Positions 28,548 through 36,370 of a stretch of DNA of 64,000 nucleotides are shown piece after piece. The stretch is taken from contig NZ_LYMK01000011.1 of NCBI RefSeq assembly GCF_002157355.1, forward strand, positions 62,001 through 126,000. Reading direction: 5' to 3'. The notes beneath the pieces were generated by a model. The model saw only the letters and a program-made list of their open reading frames with translations. It had not been told where the DNA came from and made no database searches. The first letter of the stretch is position 1, and each line of letters opens with the position of its first letter. Position numbers and translations under genes: made by a program. Source of the DNA: Variovorax sp. JS1663 (GTDB taxonomy: Bacteria > Pseudomonadota > Gammaproteobacteria > Burkholderiales > Burkholderiaceae_C).

Positions 28548-29078
28548 CTATGCACGCCGCCATGCCTGCAGATCGGCCGGCTCGATCTTCCCCATTTTAC
28601 GCGCCGCTACCGCACCCGAAGCGTCGACAACGAGGCTGAACGGCAGTCCGCCGGCGGTATTTCCCAAGTTCTTGACCAGTTCGGTACCTTGCAGGCCCGC
28701 CAGCCCGATGGGGTAGCTGACTGGCGTCTTGGCGAGAAATTTCCGCACTGCGGTCGGCTGATCGATTGCCAAGCCAACCACTTGCCAGCCGTTGCCGGCA
28801 TTTTCGCGAAAGAAGACATCGATCATCGGCATCTCTTCCACGCAGGGCGGGCACCAGGTGGCCCAGAAATTGATCAGCAGCGGCTTGCCGCGCAATTGGG
28901 CGAACACGAGCTCGCCACCCTCCGGCTTCTCGAAGCGCTGGGCCCAGAATTCACTGTCCAGCCGCTGGCCGCGAGCGTTGCCCTGCCGCTGCCACGTCGC
29001 GCCACCGATGCCGGCGATTGCAGCCACCGCGGCCACGCTCCCATAGAGCCAGCCGCGACGCGTTGGCTTTGAAGTCAT
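28548..29078 (-). CDS. TlpA-like membrane-anchored thiol:disulfide oxidoreductase
   Basis: 176 residues: short basic N-terminus, a hydrophobic segment (LYGSVAAVAAIAGIGGA) anchoring or secreting it, then a thioredoxin fold with the active site WATWCPPCVEEMP (C76, C79) and a cis-Pro region GGLPFSLVVD. Expected to reduce or exchange disulfides in the periplasm, for example in cytochrome c maturation. It overlaps the upstream gene by four bases (29075-29078). Confidence 0.9.
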   Translation of the reverse strand: MTSKPTRRGWLYGSVAAVAAIAGIGGATWQRQGNARGQRLDSEFWAQRFEKPEGGELVFAQLRGKPLLINFWATWCPPCVEEMPMIDVFFRENAGNGWQVVGLAIDQPTAVRKFLAKTPVSYPIGLAGLQGTELVKNLGNTAGGLPFSLVVDASGAVAARKMGKIEPADLQAWRRA

Positions 29079-29668
29079 CCGTTTTCCTTCTCGATCAGCC
29101 GCCGCAGCGCGGCCAGATTGCCACGCGGTACACGGCCCTGGGTGTCATGCTTGAGGGCACCGCGCAGGTCGTCCAGGTCGTAGACCAGCAGGTGCACCCC
29201 GATCTCCTCACCCAGTGCCCGGCATGCGACGTGGATGCTGAGCGCCTCCACCTGCTCGCCATGGAAGCCGGTGACCATGCGCGGCTCATAGTCCACGTGG
29301 TGGTCGATCAGCGCGATCTCCGCCGACTTCGGGTCGTCGCAAAACAGCTGAATGTAGATGTCCGACAGCCGGGTCGCCGTGCCGTGCCACACGGCGCCGC
29401 CGATGTGCGGCCGAAACTCGGCCATGTGTTCCATCCATTCGAGGGCAAGAACACGCAGGGCATGCAGTTCCTTGGGCTGCGTGTCGGCGCAATAGAGCTG
29501 GATGTAGTCCCGCACCTCGTGCTCGACCTCGTCGTTGTGCGGCAGCGGCGTACGCGCTGGCAGGCCCAGGTCGCGCAGCGCGCGACGCTTGGCCGGTCCG
29601 TACTCCAGCCCCTCCTCGACGATGAGGCGCGCGGCGGCGGCGGCGATTTCCTGCTTGGGCACGTCCAT
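29075..29668 (-). CDS. Conserved protein of unknown function beside mpl
   Basis: 197 residues, soluble, no signal or membrane segment. I do not recognise the family with confidence. Features: N-terminal helix pair (AAAARLIVEEGLEYGPAKRRA), then HNDEVEHEVRDYIQLYC, a central GGAVWHGTATRLSDIYIQLFC followed by DDPKSAEIALIDHHVDY, and repeated His/Asp/Glu that could bind metal or nucleotide. The Gly-rich stretch with acidic residues is vaguely nucleotidyltransferase-like, but that is a guess. Translationally coupled to the TlpA-like gene and divergent from mpl, 67 bp away. Confidence 0.75.
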   Translation of the reverse strand: MDVPKQEIAAAAARLIVEEGLEYGPAKRRALRDLGLPARTPLPHNDEVEHEVRDYIQLYCADTQPKELHALRVLALEWMEHMAEFRPHIGGAVWHGTATRLSDIYIQLFCDDPKSAEIALIDHHVDYEPRMVTGFHGEQVEALSIHVACRALGEEIGVHLLVYDLDDLRGALKHDTQGRVPRGNLAALRRLIEKENG

Positions 29669-29735
29669 CGGGCCATTGTGCCCAAAGGAAGGCGCCCACA
29701 GAAGATCGACCCTCGCGCATCCCTAGAATCGACCG

Positions 29736-31139
29736 ATGCACATTCACATCCTCGGCATCTGCGGGACCTTCATGGGCGGCGTTGCCGCGTTGGCGCGCGA
29801 AGCCGGCCACCGTGTGACCGGCTGCGATACCGGTGTCTACCCGCCGATGAGCGACCAGCTCCGAGCGCTAGGCATCGAGCTGATCGAAGGCTACGACGCA
29901 GACCAGATGGCGCTCGCCCCTGATGTCTTTGTCGTCGGCAACGTGGTGTCGCGGGCCCGGCTCGCCGACGGCACACCCAAGTTCCCGCTGATGGAGGCGA
30001 TCCTCGACGCGGGTGCCAGCTATACGAGCGGCCCGCAATGGCTGGCCGAGCATGTGCTACAGGGCCGCCACGTGCTGGCCATCGCCGGCACGCACGGGAA
30101 GACCACCACGACGTCGATGCTGGCTTGGATCCTGGAGCGCGCGGGACGCGCGCCGGGCTTCCTGGTCGGCGGCGTGCCGCTGGACTTCGGCGTATCGGCG
30201 CGCCTGGGTGCCGGGGCGCAGAAGCTTTTCGTCATCGAGGCCGACGAATACGACACGGCCTTCTTCGACAAGCGCAGCAAGTTCGTCCACTACCGGCCAC
30301 GCACCGCGGTGCTCAACAACCTGGAGTTCGATCACGCCGACATCTTCGAGGACCTGGCGGCGATCGAGCGCCAGTTCCACCATCTCGTGCGCACCGTGCC
30401 GGCCAGCGGCCGGGTGGTCGTGAATGCGACGGAGGAAAGCCTGCAGCGCGTACTGGCCCAGGGCTGCTGGAGCGAACTGGCCCGCTTCGGCGCCGGTGGC
30501 GAATGGCAGGCGCAAGGATCACATGACGCCTTCGACGTGCTGCGCCAGGGCCGGGTGGTCGGCCGCGTCGAATGGGCGCTGTCGGGACTGCACAACCAGA
30601 TGAACGCGCTGGCCGCGATCGCCGCGGCCGAGCATGTGGGCGTGGCGCCGGCCGAGGCAGCGGCTGCGCTCGCGGGCTTTCGCAACGTGCGCCGGCGCAT
30701 GGAATTGCGCGGCACCGTGGAGTGGCCGGGAGGGACGCTCACGGTTTACGACGACTTCGCGCACCACCCGACCGCGATCCGCACCACACTGGAAGGCCTG
30801 CGCAAGAAGCTCGATGCAGGCGGCCGTCACGGCGATCGCGTCCTGGCCGCCTTCGAACCGCGCAGCAACACCATGAAGCTGGGCACCATGGCGGCCCAGT
30901 TGCCCTGGAGCCTCGAGCAAGCCGACCTCGCCTTCTGCCACAGCGGCGGGCTGGACTGGGACGCCGCGGCCGCGCTCGCGCCGATGGGCGAACGGGCCCG
31001 GGTGGCCGGTGCGATCGGGCCGCTGGTGGCGCAGATCGTCGCGGCAGCACGGCCGGGCGACCACATCGTCTGCATGAGCAACGGCGGCTTCGGCGGAATC
31101 CACGAGAAGCTTCTTTCGGCCCTGCGCGCGGCACAATAG
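29736..31139 (+). CDS. mpl: UDP-N-acetylmuramate:L-alanyl-gamma-D-glutamyl-meso-diaminopimelate ligase
   Basis: Peptidoglycan-recycling ligase that attaches the recovered tripeptide to UDP-MurNAc. 467 residues with the Mur-ligase plan: N-terminal Rossmann domain starting MHIHILGICGTFMGGVAALA, the ATP loop [13 protein letters not shown] (about 117-129), ADEYDTAFFDKRSKF, NNLEFDHADIF, and the C-terminal domain with YDDFAHHPTAIRTTLEGL. The TFMGG variant of the first glycine loop separates Mpl from MurC. A TAGAAT element ends 6 nt before the ATG, suggesting a leaderless transcript. It works with AmpD (17432) in the same pathway. Confidence 0.96.
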   Translation: MHIHILGICGTFMGGVAALAREAGHRVTGCDTGVYPPMSDQLRALGIELIEGYDADQMALAPDVFVVGNVVSRARLADGTPKFPLMEAILDAGASYTSGPQWLAEHVLQGRHVLAIAGTHGKTTTTSMLAWILERAGRAPGFLVGGVPLDFGVSARLGAGAQKLFVIEADEYDTAFFDKRSKFVHYRPRTAVLNNLEFDHADIFEDLAAIERQFHHLVRTVPASGRVVVNATEESLQRVLAQGCWSELARFGAGGEWQAQGSHDAFDVLRQGRVVGRVEWALSGLHNQMNALAAIAAAEHVGVAPAEAAAALAGFRNVRRRMELRGTVEWPGGTLTVYDDFAHHPTAIRTTLEGLRKKLDAGGRHGDRVLAAFEPRSNTMKLGTMAAQLPWSLEQADLAFCHSGGLDWDAAAALAPMGERARVAGAIGPLVAQIVAAARPGDHIVCMSNGGFGGIHEKLLSALRAAQ

Positions 31140-31146
31140 TCGTCCC

Positions 31147-31647
31147 ATGCGCGCGCGACAGCTCATCGAGACCCTCCAGTTGGCACCTCATCCCGAGGGC
31201 GGCTGGTTTCGCGAGCTGTTCCGTTCGACCGCGCAGGTGTCGCCGGACGACGGCCGGCCGGTGCGCCAGGCGCTGACCACCATCTACTTCCTGCTGGAAG
31301 CCGGCCAGCATTCACGCTGGCACCGTGTGCTCTCCGACGAAGTCTGGGTCCATCTCGAAGGCGCCCCGCTGTCGCTGTGGACCAGCGATGCCGCGCTGCG
31401 CACGCCGCCGGCACACATCCGGCTCGGGCCGGTCGACGTGCATGGCACGCATCCGCAGCACACCGTGACGGCGGGTCGATGGCAGGCCGCCAGGCCGCTG
31501 CTGACGCCGGACAGCGCGGACTACACACTGGTCCACTGCACCGTCGGGCCCGGCTTCGACTTCAGCGACTTCGCGTTCATGCAGCCCGATGGCGAGGAGG
31601 CGGCGCTGCTGCGCCACCATTGGCCCGCGCTGGTCGACCTGATCTGA
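31147..31647 (+). CDS. Cupin-fold DUF985 protein
   Basis: 166 residues of the cupin_5/DUF985 family, opening RARQLIETLQLAPHPEGGWF, which is the family hallmark. The conserved beta-barrel positions include HRVLSDEVWVHLEGAPL and a later PGFDFSDFAFM near the C-terminus; His/Glu residues could bind a small molecule or metal. Function unknown in general; not obviously linked to mpl upstream, though only 7 bp separate them. Not secreted. Confidence 0.85.
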   Translation: MRARQLIETLQLAPHPEGGWFRELFRSTAQVSPDDGRPVRQALTTIYFLLEAGQHSRWHRVLSDEVWVHLEGAPLSLWTSDAALRTPPAHIRLGPVDVHGTHPQHTVTAGRWQAARPLLTPDSADYTLVHCTVGPGFDFSDFAFMQPDGEEAALLRHHWPALVDLI

Positions 31648-31653
31648 AGACGC

Positions 31654-32772
31654 TCAACCGCGGCGCGCCTTGACCGCCTGCGACAGCAGCGACAGCACCT
31701 GCGTCGAATCCTCCCAGGCCAGGCAGGCATCGGTGATGCTCTTGCCGTATTCCAGATCGGCGACCTTGTCCTTGCCAGGGCTGAACTTCTGGGCGCCGGG
31801 CTGCAGGTGGCTCTCCACCATCAGGCCGAAAATGCTGCGGCTGCCGTGAGCGATCTGGCCGGCGATGTCCTTCGCCACCTCGATCTGGCGCTGGTGCTGC
31901 TTGCTGCTGTTGGCATGGCTGCAGTCCACCATCAGCGTCGGCGACAGTTTGGCGGCCTCGAGGTCCTTGCAGGCCGCGGCCACGCTGGCGGCGTCGTAGT
32001 TCGGCGCCTTGCCGCCGCGCAGGATCACGTGGCAGTCCTTGTTCCCGTTGGTCTGCACGATCGCGACCTGGCCGTTCTTGTGGACCGACAGGAAATGATG
32101 GCCGCGCGCCGCCGCCTGGATCGCGTCGGTGGCGATGCGGATGTTGCCGTCGGTGCCATTCTTGAAGCCGATGGGTGCCGACAGGCCCGAGGCCAGCTCG
32201 CGGTGCACCTGGCTTTCGGTGGTGCGGGCGCCGATCGCGCCCCAGGAAATCAGGTCACCGATGTACTGCGGCGAGATCACGTCGAGGAACTCGCTGGCGG
32301 CCGGCAGGCCCAGCCGGTTGATCTCGATCAGCAGCTGGCGCGCGATGCGCAGCCCTTCGTCGATGCGGTAGCTCTCGTCGAGGTAGGGGTCGTTGATCAG
32401 CCCCTTCCAGCCCACGGTGGTGCGCGGCTTCTCGAAGTAGACCCGCATCACGATCTCCAGCGTGCCGGCGTATTTCTCGCGCTCTGCCTTCAGGCGGCGG
32501 GCGTATTCGAGCGCGGCGACCGGATCGTGGATGGAGCAGGGCCCCATGATCACCAGAAGCCGGTCATCCTTGCCGGACATGATGTGGTGGATGGCGCGGC
32601 GCGTGCCGGTGATGAGCGTCTCGACCGGTGTTCCGCGGATCGGGAAGAAGCGGATCAGGTGTTCTGGAGGAGGCAGCACGGTGATGTCCTTGATGCGTTC
32701 GTCGTCGGTTCGGCTGGTTTTCTCGACGCTCGCATACCAGTTTTCGCTGGCGGGGGCATTGCTCGGGCTCAT
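31654..32772 (-). CDS. aroG: 3-deoxy-7-phosphoheptulonate (DAHP) synthase, class I
   Basis: First enzyme of aromatic amino-acid synthesis, joining PEP and erythrose-4-phosphate. 372 residues, normal for the AroG/F/H type. Visible are LLVIMGPCSIHDPVAALEYA, the PEP-binding MRVYFEKPRTTVGWKGLI, the GARTTESQVHRELASGLS segment and the metal-site region VDCSHANSSK. The N-terminal extension gives feedback control in this class; the Phe-rich upstream leader fits a Phe-responsive isoenzyme, but which amino acid inhibits the enzyme cannot be read from sequence. RBS AAGGA precedes ATG 32772. The 5' leader carries an attenuator. Confidence 0.96.
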   Translation of the reverse strand: MSPSNAPASENWYASVEKTSRTDDERIKDITVLPPPEHLIRFFPIRGTPVETLITGTRRAIHHIMSGKDDRLLVIMGPCSIHDPVAALEYARRLKAEREKYAGTLEIVMRVYFEKPRTTVGWKGLINDPYLDESYRIDEGLRIARQLLIEINRLGLPAASEFLDVISPQYIGDLISWGAIGARTTESQVHRELASGLSAPIGFKNGTDGNIRIATDAIQAAARGHHFLSVHKNGQVAIVQTNGNKDCHVILRGGKAPNYDAASVAAACKDLEAAKLSPTLMVDCSHANSSKQHQRQIEVAKDIAGQIAHGSRSIFGLMVESHLQPGAQKFSPGKDKVADLEYGKSITDACLAWEDSTQVLSLLSQAVKARRG

Positions 32773-32808
32773 GGTTCGTTCCTTCAGGAGATGAAAATCA
32801 TCGGGGCA

Positions 32809-32845
32809 TAAAAAAACCGCCGGGGCTCTGGGCGCCGGCGGTTTT
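32809..32845 (-). terminator. Attenuator terminator in the aroG leader
   Basis: On the coding strand AACCGCCGG, an 11-nt loop, CCGGCGGTT, then a run of seven T. It stands between the leader peptide and the aroG ribosome-binding site, so it would end transcription before aroG. Its 5' arm CCGCCGG (32835-32841) can instead pair with CCGGCGG in the leader-peptide codons (32886-32892), giving an antiterminator. Confidence 0.85.
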
Positions 32846-32866
32846 GGGAGGGGTGTTCAGTGTGCT

Positions 32867-32938
32867 TTACGCGCTCGCCTCTCGTCCGCCGGAATCCGGG
32901 AACCAAAAGTACGAAAAGAAAAACGCGAAGCGCGACAT
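32867..32938 (-). CDS. aroG leader peptide (Phe/Tyr/Trp-rich attenuator peptide)
   Basis: A 23-residue open frame on the minus strand: MSRFAFFFSYFWFP then DSGGREASA and TAA. Codons 4-13 hold six Phe, one Tyr and one Trp in ten positions, which resembles the E. coli pheA leader in style. The stop lies 21 nt before the terminator stem. A TACATT hexamer (+ strand 32947-32952) ends 8 nt before the ATG and no Shine-Dalgarno sequence is seen, so the message may be leaderless. Stalling of a ribosome on the Phe/Tyr/Trp codons would free CCGGCGG to pair with the terminator's 5' arm and let transcription reach aroG. Confidence 0.82.
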   Translation of the reverse strand: MSRFAFFFSYFWFPDSGGREASA

Positions 32939-32987
32939 AGGGCGCGAATGTAGCACAGGAAGCCAGAAAAACTGTTGTACGAAGACC

Positions 32988-34448
32988 TCAGGCGGTGCCG
33001 CCCACGGTCAATCCGTCGATGCGCAGCGTCGGCTGGCCGACGCCGACCGGCACGCTCTGGCCTTCCTTGCCGCAGGTGCCCACGCCCGAATCAAGCGCCA
33101 TGTCGTTGCCGATCATGGTGACGCGCGTCAGCGCATCGGGGCCGTTGCCGACCAGGGTGGCACCCTTCACCGGATACTGGATCTTGCCGTTCTCCACCCA
33201 GTAGGCTTCGCTGGCGGAGAACACGAACTTGCCGCTGGTGATGTCGACCTGCCCACCGCCGAAGTTGGTGGCGTAGAGGCCCTTCTTGATGCTGGCCACG
33301 ATCTCCGCAGGCTCCTTGTCGCCCCCCAGCATGTAGGTGTTGGTCATGCGCGGCATCGGCACGTGGGCATAGCTCTCGCGCCGGCCGTTGCCGGTCGGCT
33401 TGACCTTCATCAGCCGCGCGTTGAGCGAATCCTGGATATAGCCCTTCAGGATGCCGTCTTCGATGAGCACGTTGCGCTGCGTTGCATTGCCTTCGTCGTC
33501 CACGTTGAGCGAGCCGCGGCGGTCGGCGATGGTGCCGTCGTCCAGCACGGTCACGCCCTTGGCCGCGACGCGCTCGCCGATGCGGCCGGAAAACGCGCTC
33601 GATCCCTTGCGGTTGAAGTCGCCTTCCAGCCCGTGGCCGATCGCCTCGTGCAGCAGGATGCCGGGCCAGCCGGGGCCCAGGACCACGGTCATCTCGCCCG
33701 CAGGCGCCGGGCGCGAATCGAGGTTGACAAGCGCCTGCTTGACCGCCTGGTCGACGAACTCGGCAATGCGCGCATCGTCGAAATAGGCCAGGCCGAAGCG
33801 CCCGCCGCCACCACCCGAGCCCACCTCGCGCCGGCCGTTCTGCTCGGCGATCACCGTGACGGAGAGGCGCACAAGCGGCCGCACGTCGGCGGCCAGCGTG
33901 CCATCGGCGCGTGCCACCAGAACCACGTCATATTCGCTCGCCAAGCCGGCCATCACCTGGGCCACCCGCGGATCGCGCGAGCGCGCAAGCTTCTCGACCT
34001 TGCCCAGCAGCTCGACCTTGGCGGCGCTGTCGAGCGTCGAGATCGGATCCACGCCGCCGTAGAGCGAGCGGCTGGTCGCGATCTTGCGCGTCGGCGCCTT
34101 GACCCGCCCGTTGCGACCTGCCGCGGAAATGGTGCGGACCGTGCGCGCCGCATCAAGCAGCGAGGCCTCGGAAATGTCGTCCGAATAAGCGAAGGCCGTT
34201 TTCTCGCCGCTGACCGCGCGCACGCCCACGCCCTGGTCGATGCTGAAGCTGCCGGTCTTGACGATGCCTTCCTCCAGGCTCCAGCCCTCGCTGCGGGTGT
34301 ATTGGAAGTAGAGATCGGCGTCGTCCACCTTGTGTGCGGTGATCTCCGACAGGGCGCGCAGCAGGTGCGATTCGTCCAGGCCGAAGGGCGTCAGGAGGAG
34401 CTGCTGCGCCGTGGCGAGGCGCTCGAGGGTGGGTTCGCGGGAAATCAT
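32988..34448 (-). CDS. tldD: Metalloprotease TldD
   Basis: Zinc metalloprotease of the TldD/PmbA family, which in other bacteria forms a TldD-TldE complex that trims unfolded peptides and processes microcin or toxin-antitoxin precursors. 486 residues. The zinc motif is HEAIGHGLEGDF (HEXXXH), and the family segments LYFQYTRSEGWSLEEGIVK and GVGVRAVSGEKTAFAYSDD are present. The partner gene pmbA is not in the window. It sits 41 bp downstream of rodA; the aroG leader promoter lies after its stop. Confidence 0.95.
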   Translation of the reverse strand: MISREPTLERLATAQQLLLTPFGLDESHLLRALSEITAHKVDDADLYFQYTRSEGWSLEEGIVKTGSFSIDQGVGVRAVSGEKTAFAYSDDISEASLLDAARTVRTISAAGRNGRVKAPTRKIATSRSLYGGVDPISTLDSAAKVELLGKVEKLARSRDPRVAQVMAGLASEYDVVLVARADGTLAADVRPLVRLSVTVIAEQNGRREVGSGGGGGRFGLAYFDDARIAEFVDQAVKQALVNLDSRPAPAGEMTVVLGPGWPGILLHEAIGHGLEGDFNRKGSSAFSGRIGERVAAKGVTVLDDGTIADRRGSLNVDDEGNATQRNVLIEDGILKGYIQDSLNARLMKVKPTGNGRRESYAHVPMPRMTNTYMLGGDKEPAEIVASIKKGLYATNFGGGQVDITSGKFVFSASEAYWVENGKIQYPVKGATLVGNGPDALTRVTMIGNDMALDSGVGTCGKEGQSVPVGVGQPTLRIDGLTVGGTA

Positions 34449-34489
34449 CGGAGGATTCTAGGCTCGCCCCCCGGACGGCGCTCGGCTTC

Positions 34490-35644
34490 TCAGCTTTGCA
34501 CCAGTCTCTTGGCCCGCGCGATCGACATCAGTATCCCCAGCCCAAGCCCCAGCGTCACCATGGCCGTGCCCCCGTAGCTGAGGAAGGGCAGCGGCACCCC
34601 GACCACCGGCAGGATGCCGCTGACCATGCCCATGTTCACAAAGGCATAGGTGAAGAAGATCATGGTCACGGCGCCGGCCAGCAGGCGCGAGAACAGGGTG
34701 GGCGCGTCCAGCGCGATCGCCAGGCCGCGGAAGATCAGGAAGATGAAGCCGGCGATCAGCGCGAGGTTGCCGGCCAGGCCGAATTCCTCGGAATAGGCGG
34801 CGAAGATGAAGTCCGTGGTGCGCTCGGGGATGAATTCCAGGTGCGTCTGCGTGCCCTGCATGAAGCCTTTGCCGCCGACCCCGCCGGAACCGATGGCGAT
34901 CATCCCCTGGATGATGTGGAAGCCCTTGCCCAGCGGGTCCTTGGTCGGGTCCAGCAGTGTGCAGACGCGCTGCTTCTGATAGTCGTGCAGGACGCGCCAG
35001 TCGACGCCGTCGGCGCACAGCTGCGACTCGAAGCCCACGATCAGCGACACCGCCACCAGGCCGATGATCACCGGCGGCACGATCAACTTCCAGGACAGCC
35101 CGGCGAAGAAGATGACGGACAGCCCCGCCGCCAGCACCAGCAGCGCGGTCCCCAGGTCGGGTTGTTTCATGATCAGCCCCACCGGGATCGCCAGCAGCAC
35201 CGTCGCCACCACGAAATCCAGAGTGCGCAGTTGCCCCTCGCGGCGCTGGAACCACCAGGACAGCATCAGCGGCATGGCGATCTTCAGGATCTCGCTGGGC
35301 TGGATCACCATGCCCACGTTGATCCAGCGCGTGGCCCCTTTCTTGGTGATGCCGAACATCGCCACCGCGACCAGCAGCCCGACGCCCAGCACGTAGATCG
35401 GCACCGCGAAGGACATCAGCCGCTGGGGCGGCACCTGCGCCACCACGAACATGATGAAGGCCGCCAGGAGCATGTTGCGGCCATGGTCCGCGAAGCGCGT
35501 GCCGTGGTCGTAGCCGGAGGAATACATGGTCAGCAGGCCGGCACAAGCCAGGAGCAGCACTGCGAAGGCGAGAAAGCCGTCGAAGCCCTGGAAGATGGGC
35601 GCGACGCGCCGTGCGAGCGACGGCTGGTGAAAAACGGCTGACAT
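34490..35644 (-). CDS. rodA: Rod shape-determining glycosyltransferase RodA
   Basis: SEDS-family peptidoglycan polymerase of the elongation machinery. 384 residues with about ten membrane helices. Family segments: ATRWINVGMVIQPSEILKIA, KQPDLGTALLVLAAG, the large extracellular loop after SQLCADGVDWRVLHDYQKQR, and EFGLAGNLALIAGFIFL and PFLSYGGTAMVTLGLGLGI near the C-terminus. mreBCD and mrdA, frequent neighbours, are absent here. It differs from FtsW (59382) by its shorter N-terminus and context. Confidence 0.96.
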   Translation of the reverse strand: MSAVFHQPSLARRVAPIFQGFDGFLAFAVLLLACAGLLTMYSSGYDHGTRFADHGRNMLLAAFIMFVVAQVPPQRLMSFAVPIYVLGVGLLVAVAMFGITKKGATRWINVGMVIQPSEILKIAMPLMLSWWFQRREGQLRTLDFVVATVLLAIPVGLIMKQPDLGTALLVLAAGLSVIFFAGLSWKLIVPPVIIGLVAVSLIVGFESQLCADGVDWRVLHDYQKQRVCTLLDPTKDPLGKGFHIIQGMIAIGSGGVGGKGFMQGTQTHLEFIPERTTDFIFAAYSEEFGLAGNLALIAGFIFLIFRGLAIALDAPTLFSRLLAGAVTMIFFTYAFVNMGMVSGILPVVGVPLPFLSYGGTAMVTLGLGLGILMSIARAKRLVQS

Positions 35645-35734
35645 GAGCGCGAATTATCCGCCCACGACGGGCCCTCAGCCCCCTTCAAGGACAATCAGGG
35701 AAGCACCGGTCTGCCAGCGATTGACGACAAACGC

Positions 35735-36331
35735 ATGAAAAACCTGCCCGCCACGCACCTGCTCTACCTCCACGGCTTCCGCTCCTCGCCGCAATCGACC
35801 AAGGCCCGGCAGATGGCGCATCGCGTCGCCGAGCGGCATCCGGGGCTGAGCTGGTGGTGCCCCCAACTGCCGCCCTCGCCGCGCGAGGCCATCGACATGG
35901 TCATGCGGGGGATCGCCCAGTGGCCGCGGGAATCGATGGCGGTGGTCGGCTCCTCGCTGGGCGGCTTCTATGCCACCTATGTGACCGGCATGACGCGCTG
36001 CCGCGCCGTGCTGCTGAACCCGGCCGTCCACCCCGCGCGCGACCTGGCGCGCTACATCGGCGACCAGACCCTCTGGCACGACCCGGCCACGCACTTCCAC
36101 TTCCGCCCCGAGTACGTCGAAGAACTGCGTGCGCTCGACGTGGGCCCGCTGACACGGCCCGAGCGCGTCTTCGCGCTCATCGCCAAGGGCGACGAGGTAC
36201 TGGACTGGCGCGAAATGTCGGCCCGCTATCCGGACAGCCGGATCAAGCTGATCGAGGGCGGCGACCATGCGCTCTCCGATTTCGATCGCCACCACCTGGA
36301 CGAGGTGATGGCCTTCATCGACCCCGCCTGA
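35735..36331 (+). CDS. YqiA/YcfP-family alpha/beta hydrolase
   Basis: 198-residue alpha/beta-fold esterase-like protein. It opens THLLYLHGFRSSPQSTKARQ, has the nucleophile elbow VVGSSLGGFYATYV with Ser in G-S-S-L-G-G, and a later GDEVLDWREM (acid Asp) and GGDHALSDF (catalytic His). Cytosolic, with no signal peptide. The substrate is unknown; E. coli YqiA is an esterase on short acyl-CoA-like substrates. Divergent from rodA over a 90-bp gap. Confidence 0.87.
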   Translation: MKNLPATHLLYLHGFRSSPQSTKARQMAHRVAERHPGLSWWCPQLPPSPREAIDMVMRGIAQWPRESMAVVGSSLGGFYATYVTGMTRCRAVLLNPAVHPARDLARYIGDQTLWHDPATHFHFRPEYVEELRALDVGPLTRPERVFALIAKGDEVLDWREMSARYPDSRIKLIEGGDHALSDFDRHHLDEVMAFIDPA

Positions 36332-36370
36332 GCCGGGGGAGGCACCGCAGCGCATGGGACAATCCGCCCC

